From Nocardioides nitrophenolicus (lineage in GTDB: Bacteria; Actinomycetota; Actinomycetes; Propionibacteriales; Nocardioidaceae), in assembly GCF_016907515.1 (NCBI RefSeq), contig NZ_JAFBBY010000001.1, forward strand, positions 3,596,001 to 3,660,000: DNA of 64,000 nt, given 5' to 3'. Shown piece after piece: positions 8,490 through 15,969 of the stretch (position 1 is its first letter; every line of letters starts with the position of its first letter). Made by a program: the position numbers and the translations under genes. The notes beneath the pieces are model-generated. The model made no database searches, was not told where the DNA came from, and was given only the letters and a program-made list of their open reading frames with translations.

Positions 8490-9389
8490 ATGACCACCTC
8501 AGCCGACCCGACCACCAGCGCGACGTACCTGAACCCCACCGCCCAGGACATGGTGGAGTGGCTGCCGGCGACCGTCGCCGACCACCGGATCCGGTACGGC
8601 GAGGACGCCCAGCAGTTCGGTGACCTGCGGCTCCCGTCGACCCCGGCGCCCGCGGCCGGTCACCCGGTGATCGTGGTGATCCACGGCGGTGGCTACTCCC
8701 CCAACTGGCCGCACGACCACTGCGCGCCGATCGCCGAGGACCTGACGGCCGCGGGAGCGGCGACCTGGACCATCGAGTACCGCAAGCCGGGCCAGAGCGG
8801 TGGCGGCTGGCCCGGCACCTGGCTCGACATCGCGGCCGCCTTCGACCACCTGCGGGTGATCGCGGAGCAGCACCCGCTCGACCTCGCCCGGGTCGTCGTC
8901 GTCGGCCACTCGGCGGGCGGCACCTTCGGCAGCTGGGCGGCCGGGCGGGCCACGATCCCCGCCGGCAGCGAGGTCCACGTCGCCGATCCGCTCCCGCTGA
9001 GCGGCGTGGTGACCCTGGCCGGCATGCTCGACCTCCAGGCCTTCCTGGAGGAGGAGCCGGAGCCGTCGATCCACGTCCGCCGGCTCGTCGGCGCCGAGGG
9101 AGCGGACGACGCCGCGGCCTGGAAGGACCGGCTGGCGGAGATCTCGCCCAGCGTCCGGGGTGGCGCGGTCTCGGTGCCGCAGGCACTGGTCATCGGCAGC
9201 CTCGACGACCCGGGCATGATCGAGCAGTCCCGCGCCTACGTCGCCGAGGCCGAGGCCGCGGGCCGCCCGGTCACCTTCGACCTCCTCGAGGGGGCCAACC
9301 ACTTCGACATGGTCGACACCCGCGGCGGCGCCTGGCCGCTCATCGCCGCCCATGCCCTGAGCCTGGCCGGGATCGAGGTGTCCGCGTGA
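8490..9389 (+). CDS. alpha/beta hydrolase, probable kynurenine formamidase (AFMID type)
   Basis: The 299-residue esterase-fold protein has an oxyanion motif VIHGGGYSPNWPHDH, nucleophile elbow GHSAGG (Ser), an acid residue in GSLDDPGM and a catalytic His in GANHFDMVDT. This is the arrangement of eukaryotic-type arylformamidases (HGGxW family) and not the metal-dependent KynB. N-formylkynurenine hydrolysis is the only step between TDO and KMO/kynureninase otherwise missing here, so that role is inferred from position. Two adjacent ATGs exist (8487, 8490). GAAGGA at 8478-8483 spaces better to 8490, so the second is used. Its TGA overlaps the next ATG (TGATG). Confidence 0.8.
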   Translation: MTTSADPTTSATYLNPTAQDMVEWLPATVADHRIRYGEDAQQFGDLRLPSTPAPAAGHPVIVVIHGGGYSPNWPHDHCAPIAEDLTAAGAATWTIEYRKPGQSGGGWPGTWLDIAAAFDHLRVIAEQHPLDLARVVVVGHSAGGTFGSWAAGRATIPAGSEVHVADPLPLSGVVTLAGMLDLQAFLEEEPEPSIHVRRLVGAEGADDAAAWKDRLAEISPSVRGGAVSVPQALVIGSLDDPGMIEQSRAYVAEAEAAGRPVTFDLLEGANHFDMVDTRGGAWPLIAAHALSLAGIEVSA

Positions 9390-10867
9390 TGACCGGCGAG
9401 CAGAGCCGTGACGTGACGCGGCTGCCCTGCTGGGTCGGCGGGCGCGAGGTCACCGACGGCCCGAGCTTCGACAAGATCAGCCCGGTCGACGGCTCCCTCG
9501 TGGCCACCGTGACCGAGGCGGGCCAGGAGACGGTCGACGCCGCCGTCGCCGCCGCACGACGGGCGCTCGACGCGGGCTGGGCGACCAGCCCGGTCGGGCA
9601 GCGCGGCGCGCTGCTGCGCCGCATCGCCGACCGCATCGACGAGCGCTTCGACGACCTGGTGGCCGCCGAGATGCGCGACACCGGCAAGCCGCTGTCGCTC
9701 GTCCGCGAGCTCGACGTCGCCCGGGCCGCGATGAACTTCCGCTCCTTCGCCGACACGATCGCGGCGGAGGGGATGGACTCCTATCTCACCGATCTCGCCG
9801 ACGGCCGCAAGGCCCTCAACTACGCCGTCAGCAAGCCCGTGGGCGTGGTCGCGGTGATCGTGCCGTGGAACCTGCCCCTGCTGCTGCTGACCTGGAAGGT
9901 CGCGCCCGCGCTGGCGTGCGGCAACGCGGTCGTGGTCAAGCCGTCGGAGGAGACGCCGTCCTCGGCGACCCTGCTCGCCGAGATCATGGCCGAGGCCGGC
10001 GTGCCCGACGGCGTCTACAACGTGGTCCACGGCTTCGGTCCCGGCTCGGCCGGCGAGCTGATCACGACCCATCGCGGCATCGACGCGGTGACCTTCACCG
10101 GGGAGACCTCGACCGGCTCGGCGATCATGCGCGCGGTCGCGCCCCGCGTGCGGCCGGTGTCCTTCGAGCTCGGTGGCAAGAACCCGGCGGTCGTCTTCGC
10201 CGACACCGACCTCGAGCGCACCCTCGACGGGCTGGCCCGCTCGACCTTCCTCAACACCGGCCAGGTGTGTCTCGCCACCGAGCGGATCTACGTCGAGCGC
10301 CCGATCTTCGACGACGTCGCCGCCGGCCTCGCCGAGCGCGCGCGGAAGCTGCGGCTCGGACGCCCGGAGGACCCGGCGACCACCACCGGCCCGCTGATCT
10401 CCGTCGGGCACCGGACCAAGGTCCGGTCCTATCTCGACCTCGCCGTCGCCGAGGGGGCCGAGGTCCTGACCGGCGGCGGCGTGCCCGACCTGGGCGCCGA
10501 CCTCGACGGCGGGGCGTGGATCGAGCCGACGCTGTGGACCGGCCTCGACAACACCCACCGCACCGTGCGCGAGGAGATCTTCGGGCCGGTCGCCGCGCTC
10601 ATCCCGTTCGACGACGAGGAGGAGGCCGTGCGGCTGGCCAACGACACCGACTACGGCCTGGCGGCGGCGGTGTGGACCCAGAACCTCGAGCGCGGGCACC
10701 GGGTCGCGCAGCGGATGCGGGTCGGCATGGCGTGGGTCAACACCTGGTACCTGCGCGACCTGCGCTCGCCCTTCGGCGGCACCGGCCTGTCCGGCATCGG
10801 CCGCGAGGGCGGCCGGCACTCGCTGCACTTCTACTCCGAGCCCACCAACGTCTGCATCCAGCTGTGA
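9389..10867 (+). CDS. nbaE: 2-aminomuconic 6-semialdehyde dehydrogenase
   Basis: The 492-residue NAD-dependent aldehyde dehydrogenase has the expected motifs: VIVPWNLPLLLLTWKVAPAL, KPSEETPSSA, FTGETSTGSAIM, FELGGKNPAVVF (general-base Glu) and NTGQVCLATERIYV with the catalytic Cys. REEIFGPVA and PFGGTGLSGIGREGG close the C-terminal half. The branch that oxidises 2-hydroxymuconic and 2-aminomuconic semialdehydes shares this pattern. The surrounding ACMSD, 2-aminomuconate deaminase and 4-oxalocrotonate decarboxylase genes support the aminomuconate substrate. It would turn the ACMSD product into 2-aminomuconate before it can cyclise to picolinate. A GTG lies 3 bp upstream of the chosen ATG and is equally possible. 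Confidence 0.88.
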   Translation: MTGEQSRDVTRLPCWVGGREVTDGPSFDKISPVDGSLVATVTEAGQETVDAAVAAARRALDAGWATSPVGQRGALLRRIADRIDERFDDLVAAEMRDTGKPLSLVRELDVARAAMNFRSFADTIAAEGMDSYLTDLADGRKALNYAVSKPVGVVAVIVPWNLPLLLLTWKVAPALACGNAVVVKPSEETPSSATLLAEIMAEAGVPDGVYNVVHGFGPGSAGELITTHRGIDAVTFTGETSTGSAIMRAVAPRVRPVSFELGGKNPAVVFADTDLERTLDGLARSTFLNTGQVCLATERIYVERPIFDDVAAGLAERARKLRLGRPEDPATTTGPLISVGHRTKVRSYLDLAVAEGAEVLTGGGVPDLGADLDGGAWIEPTLWTGLDNTHRTVREEIFGPVAALIPFDDEEEAVRLANDTDYGLAAAVWTQNLERGHRVAQRMRVGMAWVNTWYLRDLRSPFGGTGLSGIGREGGRHSLHFYSEPTNVCIQL

Positions 10868-10881
10868 CCGGGAGGAAACCC

Positions 10882-11676
10882 TTGCCTGACATCGAAGCGC
10901 TCGCGCGCGAGCTCGACGAGGCGGTGCGCACCGCCACCGCCGTGCGCCAGCTCAGCGCCGAGGTCGAGCTCACCCTGGAGCAGGCGTACGCCGTCCAGGC
11001 GGCCGGCGTACGGCTCCGGGAGGCCCGCGGCGACGCGGTCGTCGGCGCCAAGCTGGGCTTCACCTCGCGCGCCAAGGCCGAGCAGATGGGCGTCTCCGAC
11101 GTGATCATCGGCGTGCTCCACGCCGGCATGCAGGTCCCCGACGGCGGCCGCGTCGACCTCGCCGCGGGCGTCCATCCCCGGGTCGAGCCCGAGGTGGCCT
11201 TCCGGCTCGGCGCCGCGGTCGACCCGCTCGACGACGACGCCGACATCCTCGCCGCGACCGTCTCCGTCGCGCCGGCGCTGGAGATCATCGACAGCCGCTA
11301 CCGCGACTTCAGGTTCAGCCTCACCGACGTCGTCGCCGACAACACCTCGGCGTCGAGCTTCGTGATCGGGCCGTGGCGCCCCTTCGCAGAGGCGCGGGCC
11401 GAGCTGGACCTCGCGGCGCTCGACGTGACCTTGACCGTCGACGGCGAGCAGGTCGCCCAGGGCAGCAGCGCCGACATCCTCGGCGACCCGGTGCTCGCGC
11501 TGGCCGCGGTCAAGCGGATGGCGCGCGAGCACGGTCTCGCGCTGCCCGCGGGCTCGATCATCCTGGCCGGCGCGGCCACGGCCGCCGTCGCGCTCACGCC
11601 CGGCGTCACCGTGGAGGCCGTGGTCGGCGGGCTCGGACCGGTCCGGGTGACGACCTCGGGCGGCGACGATGACTGA
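10882..11676 (+). CDS. nbaG: 4-oxalocrotonate (2-oxo-3-hexenedioate) decarboxylase
   Basis: The 264-residue member of the hydratase/decarboxylase (FAH-like) family should decarboxylate 4-oxalocrotonate to 2-oxopent-4-enoate with a divalent metal. Typical segments are [28 protein letters not shown], the metal-binding [10 protein letters not shown] (ExE), [26 protein letters not shown] and the C-terminal [12 protein letters not shown]. The start is a TTG at 10882, chosen because GGAGGA (10871-10876) sits 5 nt upstream. A GTG at 10864 overlapping the previous stop lacks such a site. The vinylpyruvate hydratase paralogue that usually accompanies it is absent from the window, so a bifunctional role cannot be excluded. 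Confidence 0.85.
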   Translation: MPDIEALARELDEAVRTATAVRQLSAEVELTLEQAYAVQAAGVRLREARGDAVVGAKLGFTSRAKAEQMGVSDVIIGVLHAGMQVPDGGRVDLAAGVHPRVEPEVAFRLGAAVDPLDDDADILAATVSVAPALEIIDSRYRDFRFSLTDVVADNTSASSFVIGPWRPFAEARAELDLAALDVTLTVDGEQVAQGSSADILGDPVLALAAVKRMAREHGLALPAGSIILAGAATAAVALTPGVTVEAVVGGLGPVRVTTSGGDDD

Positions 11677-12124
11677 GCCGGACCGCCGCGACGCCCGGGT
11701 GGTCGCCGGCAAGGCCACGCCGCGCGGTCGCTTCCCCCACGTCAAGGTGGTGGGCGACACGGCGTACGTGTCGGGCACCAGCAGCCGGCGTCCCGACAAC
11801 ACCTTCGCCGGGGTCGCGGTCGACGCGATGGGCGTCACCGACCTCGACATCCGGGCGCAGACCCGGGCCGTCATCGACAACATCGGCGACATCCTCGCCG
11901 ACGTCGGCGGCAGCCTCGCCGACCTGGTCCAGGTGACGACGTACCTGGTCAACATGAACGACTTCGGCGGCTACAACGAGGTCTGGGCCGAGTACTTCGA
12001 CGAGGACGGACCGGCCCGCACCACCGTCGCGGTCCACCAGCTTCCCCATCCCCACCTACTCATCGAGATCCAGGCGGTCGCCCGGTTGGCGGCCCGCCCC
12101 GCACCCCAGGAGGAAAGCCGATGA
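11669..12124 (+). CDS. nbaF: 2-aminomuconate deaminase (RidA family)
   Basis: The 151-residue product has the RidA/YjgF fold: [28 protein letters not shown], then [36 protein letters not shown], then a C-terminal [13 protein letters not shown]. This family includes the deaminases that convert 2-aminomuconate to 4-oxalocrotonate plus ammonia in the 2-aminophenol and 2-nitrobenzoate pathways. Position between decarboxylase and 3-HAO genes makes that role likely. The residue usually an arginine in RidA enamine deaminases is not in the expected RIEI context here (LLIEIQA), as is common in the aminomuconate branch. It overlaps both neighbours (8 bp and 4 bp). Confidence 0.85.
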   Translation: MTEPDRRDARVVAGKATPRGRFPHVKVVGDTAYVSGTSSRRPDNTFAGVAVDAMGVTDLDIRAQTRAVIDNIGDILADVGGSLADLVQVTTYLVNMNDFGGYNEVWAEYFDEDGPARTTVAVHQLPHPHLLIEIQAVARLAARPAPQEESR

Positions 12125-12648
12125 CCACCATCCCGCCCGTCGTGAACTTCGAGGCCTGGATCGCCGAGCACGAGCACCTGCTCAAGCCCCCGGTCAACAA
12201 CAAGCAGATGTGGGTGCCGATGGGCGACTTCATCGTCCAGGTCGTCGGCGGCCCCAACCAGCGCACCGACTTCCACCTCGACCCCTACGAGGAGTGGTTC
12301 TACCAGTACCGGGGCGCGATGCACGTCGACCTGATGACCGACGACGGGCCGCAGCGGGTCGACATCCGCGAGGGCGAGATGTGGATGCTGCCGCGCGACA
12401 CCTACCACTCGCCGCAGCGCCCCGAGGCCGGCTCGATCGGCATCGTGATCGAGCGGATCCGCGAGGAGGGCACCCTCGAGAACTTCGCGTGGTTCTGCCT
12501 GGAGTGCCACACCAAGGTGCACGAGGTCCAGCTCCAGGTCCGCGACATCGTCGAGGACCTGCCGCCCGTCTTCTCCCAGTTCTACGCCTCGTCCGACGCG
12601 GAGCGGACCTGCCCCAACTGTGGGGCCGTCCACCCCGGCAAGGGCTGA
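12121..12648 (+). CDS. nbaC: 3-hydroxyanthranilate 3,4-dioxygenase
   Basis: The 175-residue cupin dioxygenase cleaves 3-hydroxyanthranilate to 2-amino-3-carboxymuconate semialdehyde. Motifs: [35 protein letters not shown] with the Fe(II) His and Glu ligands, and [12 protein letters not shown] with the second His. The C-terminal extension carries two CxxC pairs (FCLECH and TCPNCG), the second rubredoxin-like iron site kept in bacterial and fungal enzymes but lost in animals. Its ATG overlaps the previous TGA by 4 bp, and a 5-bp gap separates it from the ACMSD gene whose substrate it makes. Confidence 0.95.
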   Translation: MTTIPPVVNFEAWIAEHEHLLKPPVNNKQMWVPMGDFIVQVVGGPNQRTDFHLDPYEEWFYQYRGAMHVDLMTDDGPQRVDIREGEMWMLPRDTYHSPQRPEAGSIGIVIERIREEGTLENFAWFCLECHTKVHEVQLQVRDIVEDLPPVFSQFYASSDAERTCPNCGAVHPGKG

Positions 12649-12653
12649 GCGGC

Positions 12654-13646
12654 GTGGGGACGATCGACGTCCACACCCACTCGGTGCCGCGGGGCTGGCC
12701 CGACCTCGGTGCGGGCTTCCCGTGGCTGCGGGTGGATTCCGAGCGGGAGGCGGTGATCATGGTCGGCTCCCGCGAGTTCCGCCGGGTCCAGTCGGACTGC
12801 TGGGACGCCGAGGTGCGGCTGCGCGACATGGACGCCGACGGCGTGGACATCCAGGTCGTCTCGCCCACCCCGGTCTTCTTCGGGTACGACGCCCCGGCGG
12901 GCGAGGCCGAGCGGATCTCCCGGGTCTTCAACGACCTCGCGCTCGAGGTGTGCGCCCCGGCCGGTGACCGACTCATCCCGTTCTGCCAGGTGCCGCTGCA
13001 GGACACCGACGCGGCCTGTCGCGAGCTGGAGCGCGCCGTCGCCGCCGGCCACCGCGGCGTCGAGATCGGCAACCACGTGGGGGACCGCGACCTCGACGAC
13101 GCGGGCATCGTCACCTTCCTGCAGCACGCCGCCGCGCTCGACGTACCCGTGTTCGTGCACCCGTGGGACCTGCCCGGCTCGCCCCGGTTGAACCGGTGGA
13201 TGGCGCAGTGGCTGACCGGCATGCCGGCCGAGACCCACCTCTCCATCCTCGCGATGATCCTCGGCGGCACCTTCGACCAGGTGCCGGACTCGCTGCGGAT
13301 CTGCTTCGCCCACGGCGGCGGCTCCTTCGCCTTCTGGCTCGGGCGGGTCGAGAACGCCTGGCACCGCCGCTCCGACATCATCGCCACCTCGGAGCAGCCG
13401 CCGTCGGCGTACGTCGGGCGGTTCAGCGTCGACTCCGTGGTCTTCGAGCCGGCCGCGCTGCGGCTGCTGGTCGACACCCTCGGCGCCGAGCAGGTCATGG
13501 TCGGCAGCGACTACCCGTACCCGCTGGGCGAGCGGCCGGTGGCCGACGTCGTACGGCGGGCGGACTTCCTCGACGACGCCGCCCGCGAGCTGATCCTGCG
13601 CGGCAACGCGCTCCGGTTCCTCGGGGAGGCGGGCGCGCGCGCGTGA
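12654..13646 (+). CDS. nbaD: 2-amino-3-carboxymuconate-6-semialdehyde decarboxylase (ACMSD)
   Basis: The 330-residue amidohydrolase-superfamily decarboxylase channels ACMS away from quinolinate and NAD synthesis into catabolism. The N terminus gives the HxH zinc ligands (IDVHTHSVP, His7 and His9). Downstream are VFVHPWDLPG (His), CFAHGGGSFAFWLGR (His) and VMVGSDYPYPLGE (Asp). Length is that of characterised bacterial ACMSDs. The GTG start at 12654 places the HxH motif at the usual distance from the N terminus; the open frame continues upstream only as a shadow of 3-HAO. It is the last gene of the operon, and its stop codon lies inside the first copy of a tandem repeat. Confidence 0.94.
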   Translation: MGTIDVHTHSVPRGWPDLGAGFPWLRVDSEREAVIMVGSREFRRVQSDCWDAEVRLRDMDADGVDIQVVSPTPVFFGYDAPAGEAERISRVFNDLALEVCAPAGDRLIPFCQVPLQDTDAACRELERAVAAGHRGVEIGNHVGDRDLDDAGIVTFLQHAAALDVPVFVHPWDLPGSPRLNRWMAQWLTGMPAETHLSILAMILGGTFDQVPDSLRICFAHGGGSFAFWLGRVENAWHRRSDIIATSEQPPSAYVGRFSVDSVVFEPAALRLLVDTLGAEQVMVGSDYPYPLGERPVADVVRRADFLDDAARELILRGNALRFLGEAGARA

Positions 13647-13699
13647 CCTGGTCGGTCGTGGCGGGGGCGCGCGTGTGACCTGGTCGGTCGTGGCGGGGG
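13643..13699. repeat. two direct copies of a 25-bp sequence overlapping the ACMSD stop
   Basis: A 25-bp sequence beginning GTGACCTGGTCGG and ending in a G run occurs at 13643-13667 and again, identically, at 13675-13699, a period of 32 bp. The first copy contains the TGA of the upstream gene. It looks like a slippage or short segmental duplication at the start of the 336-bp stretch without a native gene (13647-13982) that leads to the insertion sequence. No other function is visible. Confidence 0.8.
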
Positions 13700-13863
13700 G
13701 GCGCTGCCGGCCGACCAGACCACCGGCGGCACCGGCCGGGCCCGGCAGTCCGCGGGCGTCCTGATCGTTTCGGCCCCACCGGACGGCGTACTGCAGGCGA
13801 GGGTTCGTGGCTTCGATCGGTGGGGGCGGGTCGGTTCGGCGCTGTAACACGCAGTTCCGCTGC

Positions 13864-15257
13864 GTAAGAGTCCCTGGGAGTGGTGGGGTTTGAGGGACCA
13901 CGGCGGGGCTGTCTGACGTAGGCGGCCATCGGCGGGATCTTCGGTGTGTAACGGCTAAGCACGCACTGAAGGAGAACCACCGATGGCCTTGCCCCAGTCT
14001 GCCCTGTCCGAGCTCCTCGAGGCGTTCCGCACCGGCGACGGCGTGGACCTGATCCGTGAGTCGGTCCGCGTCGCGCTGCAGGAACTGATCGAGATCGAGG
14101 CAACCGAACGCATCGGCGCCGCACCCTACGAACGCACGCCTGAGCGTGTCACTGATCGCAACGGCCACCGGCCACGGATGCTGACCACCAAGGCCGGCGA
14201 CGTCGAGCTGCGTATCCCCAAACTGCGCAAGGGCTCTTTCCTGCCCGTGATCCTCGAACCCCGCCGGCGCATCGACCAGGCCCTGTACGCGGTCGTGATG
14301 GAGGCCTACGTCCACGGCGTCAGCACGAGGAGCGTCGACGACCTGGTCGAAGCGATGGGCTCCGATTCGGGGATCTCCAAATCGGAGGTATCTCGGATCT
14401 GCGCCGGGCTGGACGAGCAGGTCGGCGCGTTCCGGACCCGGCCGCTGGACCACATCGAGTTCCCCTACGTCTACCTGGACGCGACCTACCTCAACGTCCG
14501 CAACACCACCTCCCAAGTGGTGTCCATGGCGGTGGTGGTCGCCACCGGGATCGCCGCTGACGGCTCACGCGAGGTTCTCGGCCTTGATGTCGGCGATAGC
14601 GAGGACGAGACGTTCTGGCGCGGGTTCCTGACCAGCCTCAAGCAACGCGGCCTGCACGGCGTGCGGCTGGTCATCAGTGACCAGCACGCCGGCCTGGTCA
14701 AGGCACTCAAGCGGTCGTTCCAAGGCGCCGGCCACCAACGCTGCCGGGTGCACTTCGCACGCAACCTGCTGGCCCACGTGCCCAAGTCACACGTCGACAT
14801 GGTCGCCGCGGTGTTCCGCACCGCGTTCGCGCAACCCGATGCTGACGCGGTCGCCACCGCGTGGGACGAGGTCCGTGACCAGCTCGCGAAGTCGTTCCCC
14901 AAGATCGGGCCGTTGATGGACGAGGCCAAGCCGGAAGTCCTCGCCTTCGCCACGTTCCCGCGCGCGCACTGGCAGAAGATCTGGTCGACCAATCCACTCG
15001 AGCGGGTCAATAAGGAGATCAAGCGCCGCGCCCGCGTGGTCGGGATCTTCCCCAACCCCGCCGCGGTGATCAGGCTCGTCGGAGCGGTCCTGGCCGACAT
15101 GCACGACGAGTGGCAAGCCGGCGATCGGCGCTACCTGTCCGAAGGATCCATGGCGCTGCTCTACCCCGACAGCGATACTGGACCCATCGCCGCGATCGAT
15201 AGCGGCGAGTAGGCACCGAGGATCACCTCAAAGCCCACCACCCCGCGGGGCTCTGTC
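13864..15257 (+). mobile_element. IS256-family insertion sequence, about 1.39 kb
   Basis: The element surrounds a single intact transposase gene. Its ends are imperfect inverted repeats. The left one (13868-13895: GAGTCCCTGGGAGTGGTGGG continuing TTTGAGG) pairs with the complement of 15226-15253, with about 22 of 27 positions identical over the clearest part. The repeat probably extends 4 bp outward on each side. The flanking 8-mers are TCCGCTGC and TTCGCTGC, 7 of 8 identical, which fits an 8-bp IS256-type target duplication that has since mutated or an imprecise boundary. It sits inside palindromic repeat unit 1 and separates the kynurenine operon from the DUF885 island. Confidence 0.8.
13983..15212 (+). 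CDS. IS256 family transposase
   Basis: The 409-residue DDE transposase begins ALPQSALSELLEAF and shows the Transposase_mut pattern: TDRNGHRPRMLTTKAGDVELRIPKLRKGSF, then SVDDLVEAMG and SKSEVSRICAGLDEQV. The catalytic residues are visible as YLDATY (first Asp), ISDQHAG (second Asp) and NPLERVNKEIKRR (Glu), with CRVHFARNLLAHVP between them. The frame is uninterrupted and of normal family length, so the enzyme may be active. ATG is preceded by GAAGGAG at 13969-13975, about 7 nt away. Codon use is slightly less biased than the surrounding genes, as expected for a mobile gene. Confidence 0.95.
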   Translation: MALPQSALSELLEAFRTGDGVDLIRESVRVALQELIEIEATERIGAAPYERTPERVTDRNGHRPRMLTTKAGDVELRIPKLRKGSFLPVILEPRRRIDQALYAVVMEAYVHGVSTRSVDDLVEAMGSDSGISKSEVSRICAGLDEQVGAFRTRPLDHIEFPYVYLDATYLNVRNTTSQVVSMAVVVATGIAADGSREVLGLDVGDSEDETFWRGFLTSLKQRGLHGVRLVISDQHAGLVKALKRSFQGAGHQRCRVHFARNLLAHVPKSHVDMVAAVFRTAFAQPDADAVATAWDEVRDQLAKSFPKIGPLMDEAKPEVLAFATFPRAHWQKIWSTNPLERVNKEIKRRARVVGIFPNPAAVIRLVGAVLADMHDEWQAGDRRYLSEGSMALLYPDSDTGPIAAIDSGE

Positions 15258-15397
15258 GTTCGCTGCTGTTCCGGACCCGAGACGTCGCGAAACGGTGTCT
15301 GTGCGGGTCCGGGACATACGACCGAGGTCGGGTGGGCCGGCGGACAACGTGTTACAGCGGTTCCCGCCGCGTCCATCCGGTGGGCGGGTCCGTTCGG

Positions 15398-15513
15398 CGC
15401 TGTAACACGCAGTTCGCCGTTGTTCCGGACCCAGGACGTCGCGAAACGGTGTCTGTGCGGGTCCGGGACATACGACCGAGGTCGGGTAGGGCAGCGGACA
15501 ACGTGTTACAGCG
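15398..15513. repeat. palindromic repeat unit 2, intact (116 bp)
   Basis: This unit is bounded by CGCTGTAACAC (15398-15408) and its exact inverted complement GTGTTACAGCG (15503-15513). An inner inverted pair, TTCCGGACCC and GGGTCCGGG, flanks a central GACGTCGCGAAACGGTGTCTG. It lies 38 bp after the end of unit 1, giving a head-to-tail pair in the 427-bp gene-free stretch 15213-15639. Nothing codes for a recognisable protein. It resembles a non-autonomous MITE or a REP-type intergenic element. The remaining 15514-15639 shows no supported feature. Confidence 0.7.
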
Positions 15514-15639
15514 GCTTCGCGCATGGCCACCGCAGCGACCCGGCCGGCATCGAGGACGAATGAAGAGGTCATCCAGGCCGAGGGCGAGCGGCGCCGGCGT
15601 GACCCGGCGGCCCGGGTGTTGCCGGTCCAGAGCGAGGGC

Positions 15640-15969
15640 TCAGGTCAGGTCGGACGAGCTGAGCTGCTGCAGCCCGATCCGCTCGATGCGCAGCACCAGG
15701 CCCTCCTCGGGGTCGGGGCAGCACACGTGGGAGTCGCGCTCGAGCCAGTCGTTGGCGGGCAGCTGCCGCATCTTGGCGGGCAGCAGCGGCAGCACCGACT
15801 GGAGGGCGAACATGCACATGTGGCCGCCCTCGGGGATCCGGATCTGCGAGCTGTTGACCACCTCGAAGTAGTCGCCGACCGAGAGCCCGCACACCGACCG
15901 GCCCTCGATCCGCTCGACGACCACGCGCAGGTCGTAGAGCTCCATGTCCGGCTGGTCCGCCGTCGTCAT
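15640..15969 (-). CDS. TIGR04076 family protein
   Basis: The 109-residue protein follows the TIGR04076 pattern: a YDLRVVVERIEG start, CGLSVGDYFEV near residue 30, an IRIPEGGHMCMFALQSVLPLLPAK core, and a short C-terminal tail with CCPDPEEGLVLRI. The family has conserved cysteines (here C28, C53 and a C83-C84 pair) but no established biochemical role. It often accompanies amidohydrolases or redox enzymes in catabolic clusters. The ATG overlaps the stop of the upstream amidohydrolase by 4 bp, so the two are cotranscribed and probably act on the same substrate. It is the terminal gene of the leftward operon of the DUF885 island. Confidence 0.75.
   Translation of the reverse strand: MTTADQPDMELYDLRVVVERIEGRSVCGLSVGDYFEVVNSSQIRIPEGGHMCMFALQSVLPLLPAKMRQLPANDWLERDSHVCCPDPEEGLVLRIERIGLQQLSSSDLT

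Larger units (their letters stand above)
13840..15359. repeat. palindromic repeat unit 1, split by the IS element
   Basis: The unit starts with CGCTGTAACACGCAGTTC at 13840, is interrupted at 13863, resumes after the insertion near 15258-15266, and ends with its inverted complement ACGTGTTACAGCG at 15359. With the insertion removed, it matches intact unit 2 (15398-15513) almost base for base. Shared stretches include GTTCCGGACCC, GACGTCGCGAAACGGTGTCTG and GGGTCCGGGACATACGACC. Both units have CGCTGTAACAC termini in inverted orientation and an internal TCCGGACCC/GGGTCCGG inverted pair, so each can fold into a long hairpin. Confidence 0.75.

Noticed and set aside
13800..15520. Possible CRISPR array, because of repeated sequence around the IS
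   Set aside because: Only two long palindromic units, no regular short spacers and no cas genes.
15332..15871. Frames over the palindromic repeats and the TIGR04076 gene
   Set aside because: Open only because of high GC and repeat symmetry; two copies of the repeat give the same pseudo-peptide on both strands, with no conserved domain.
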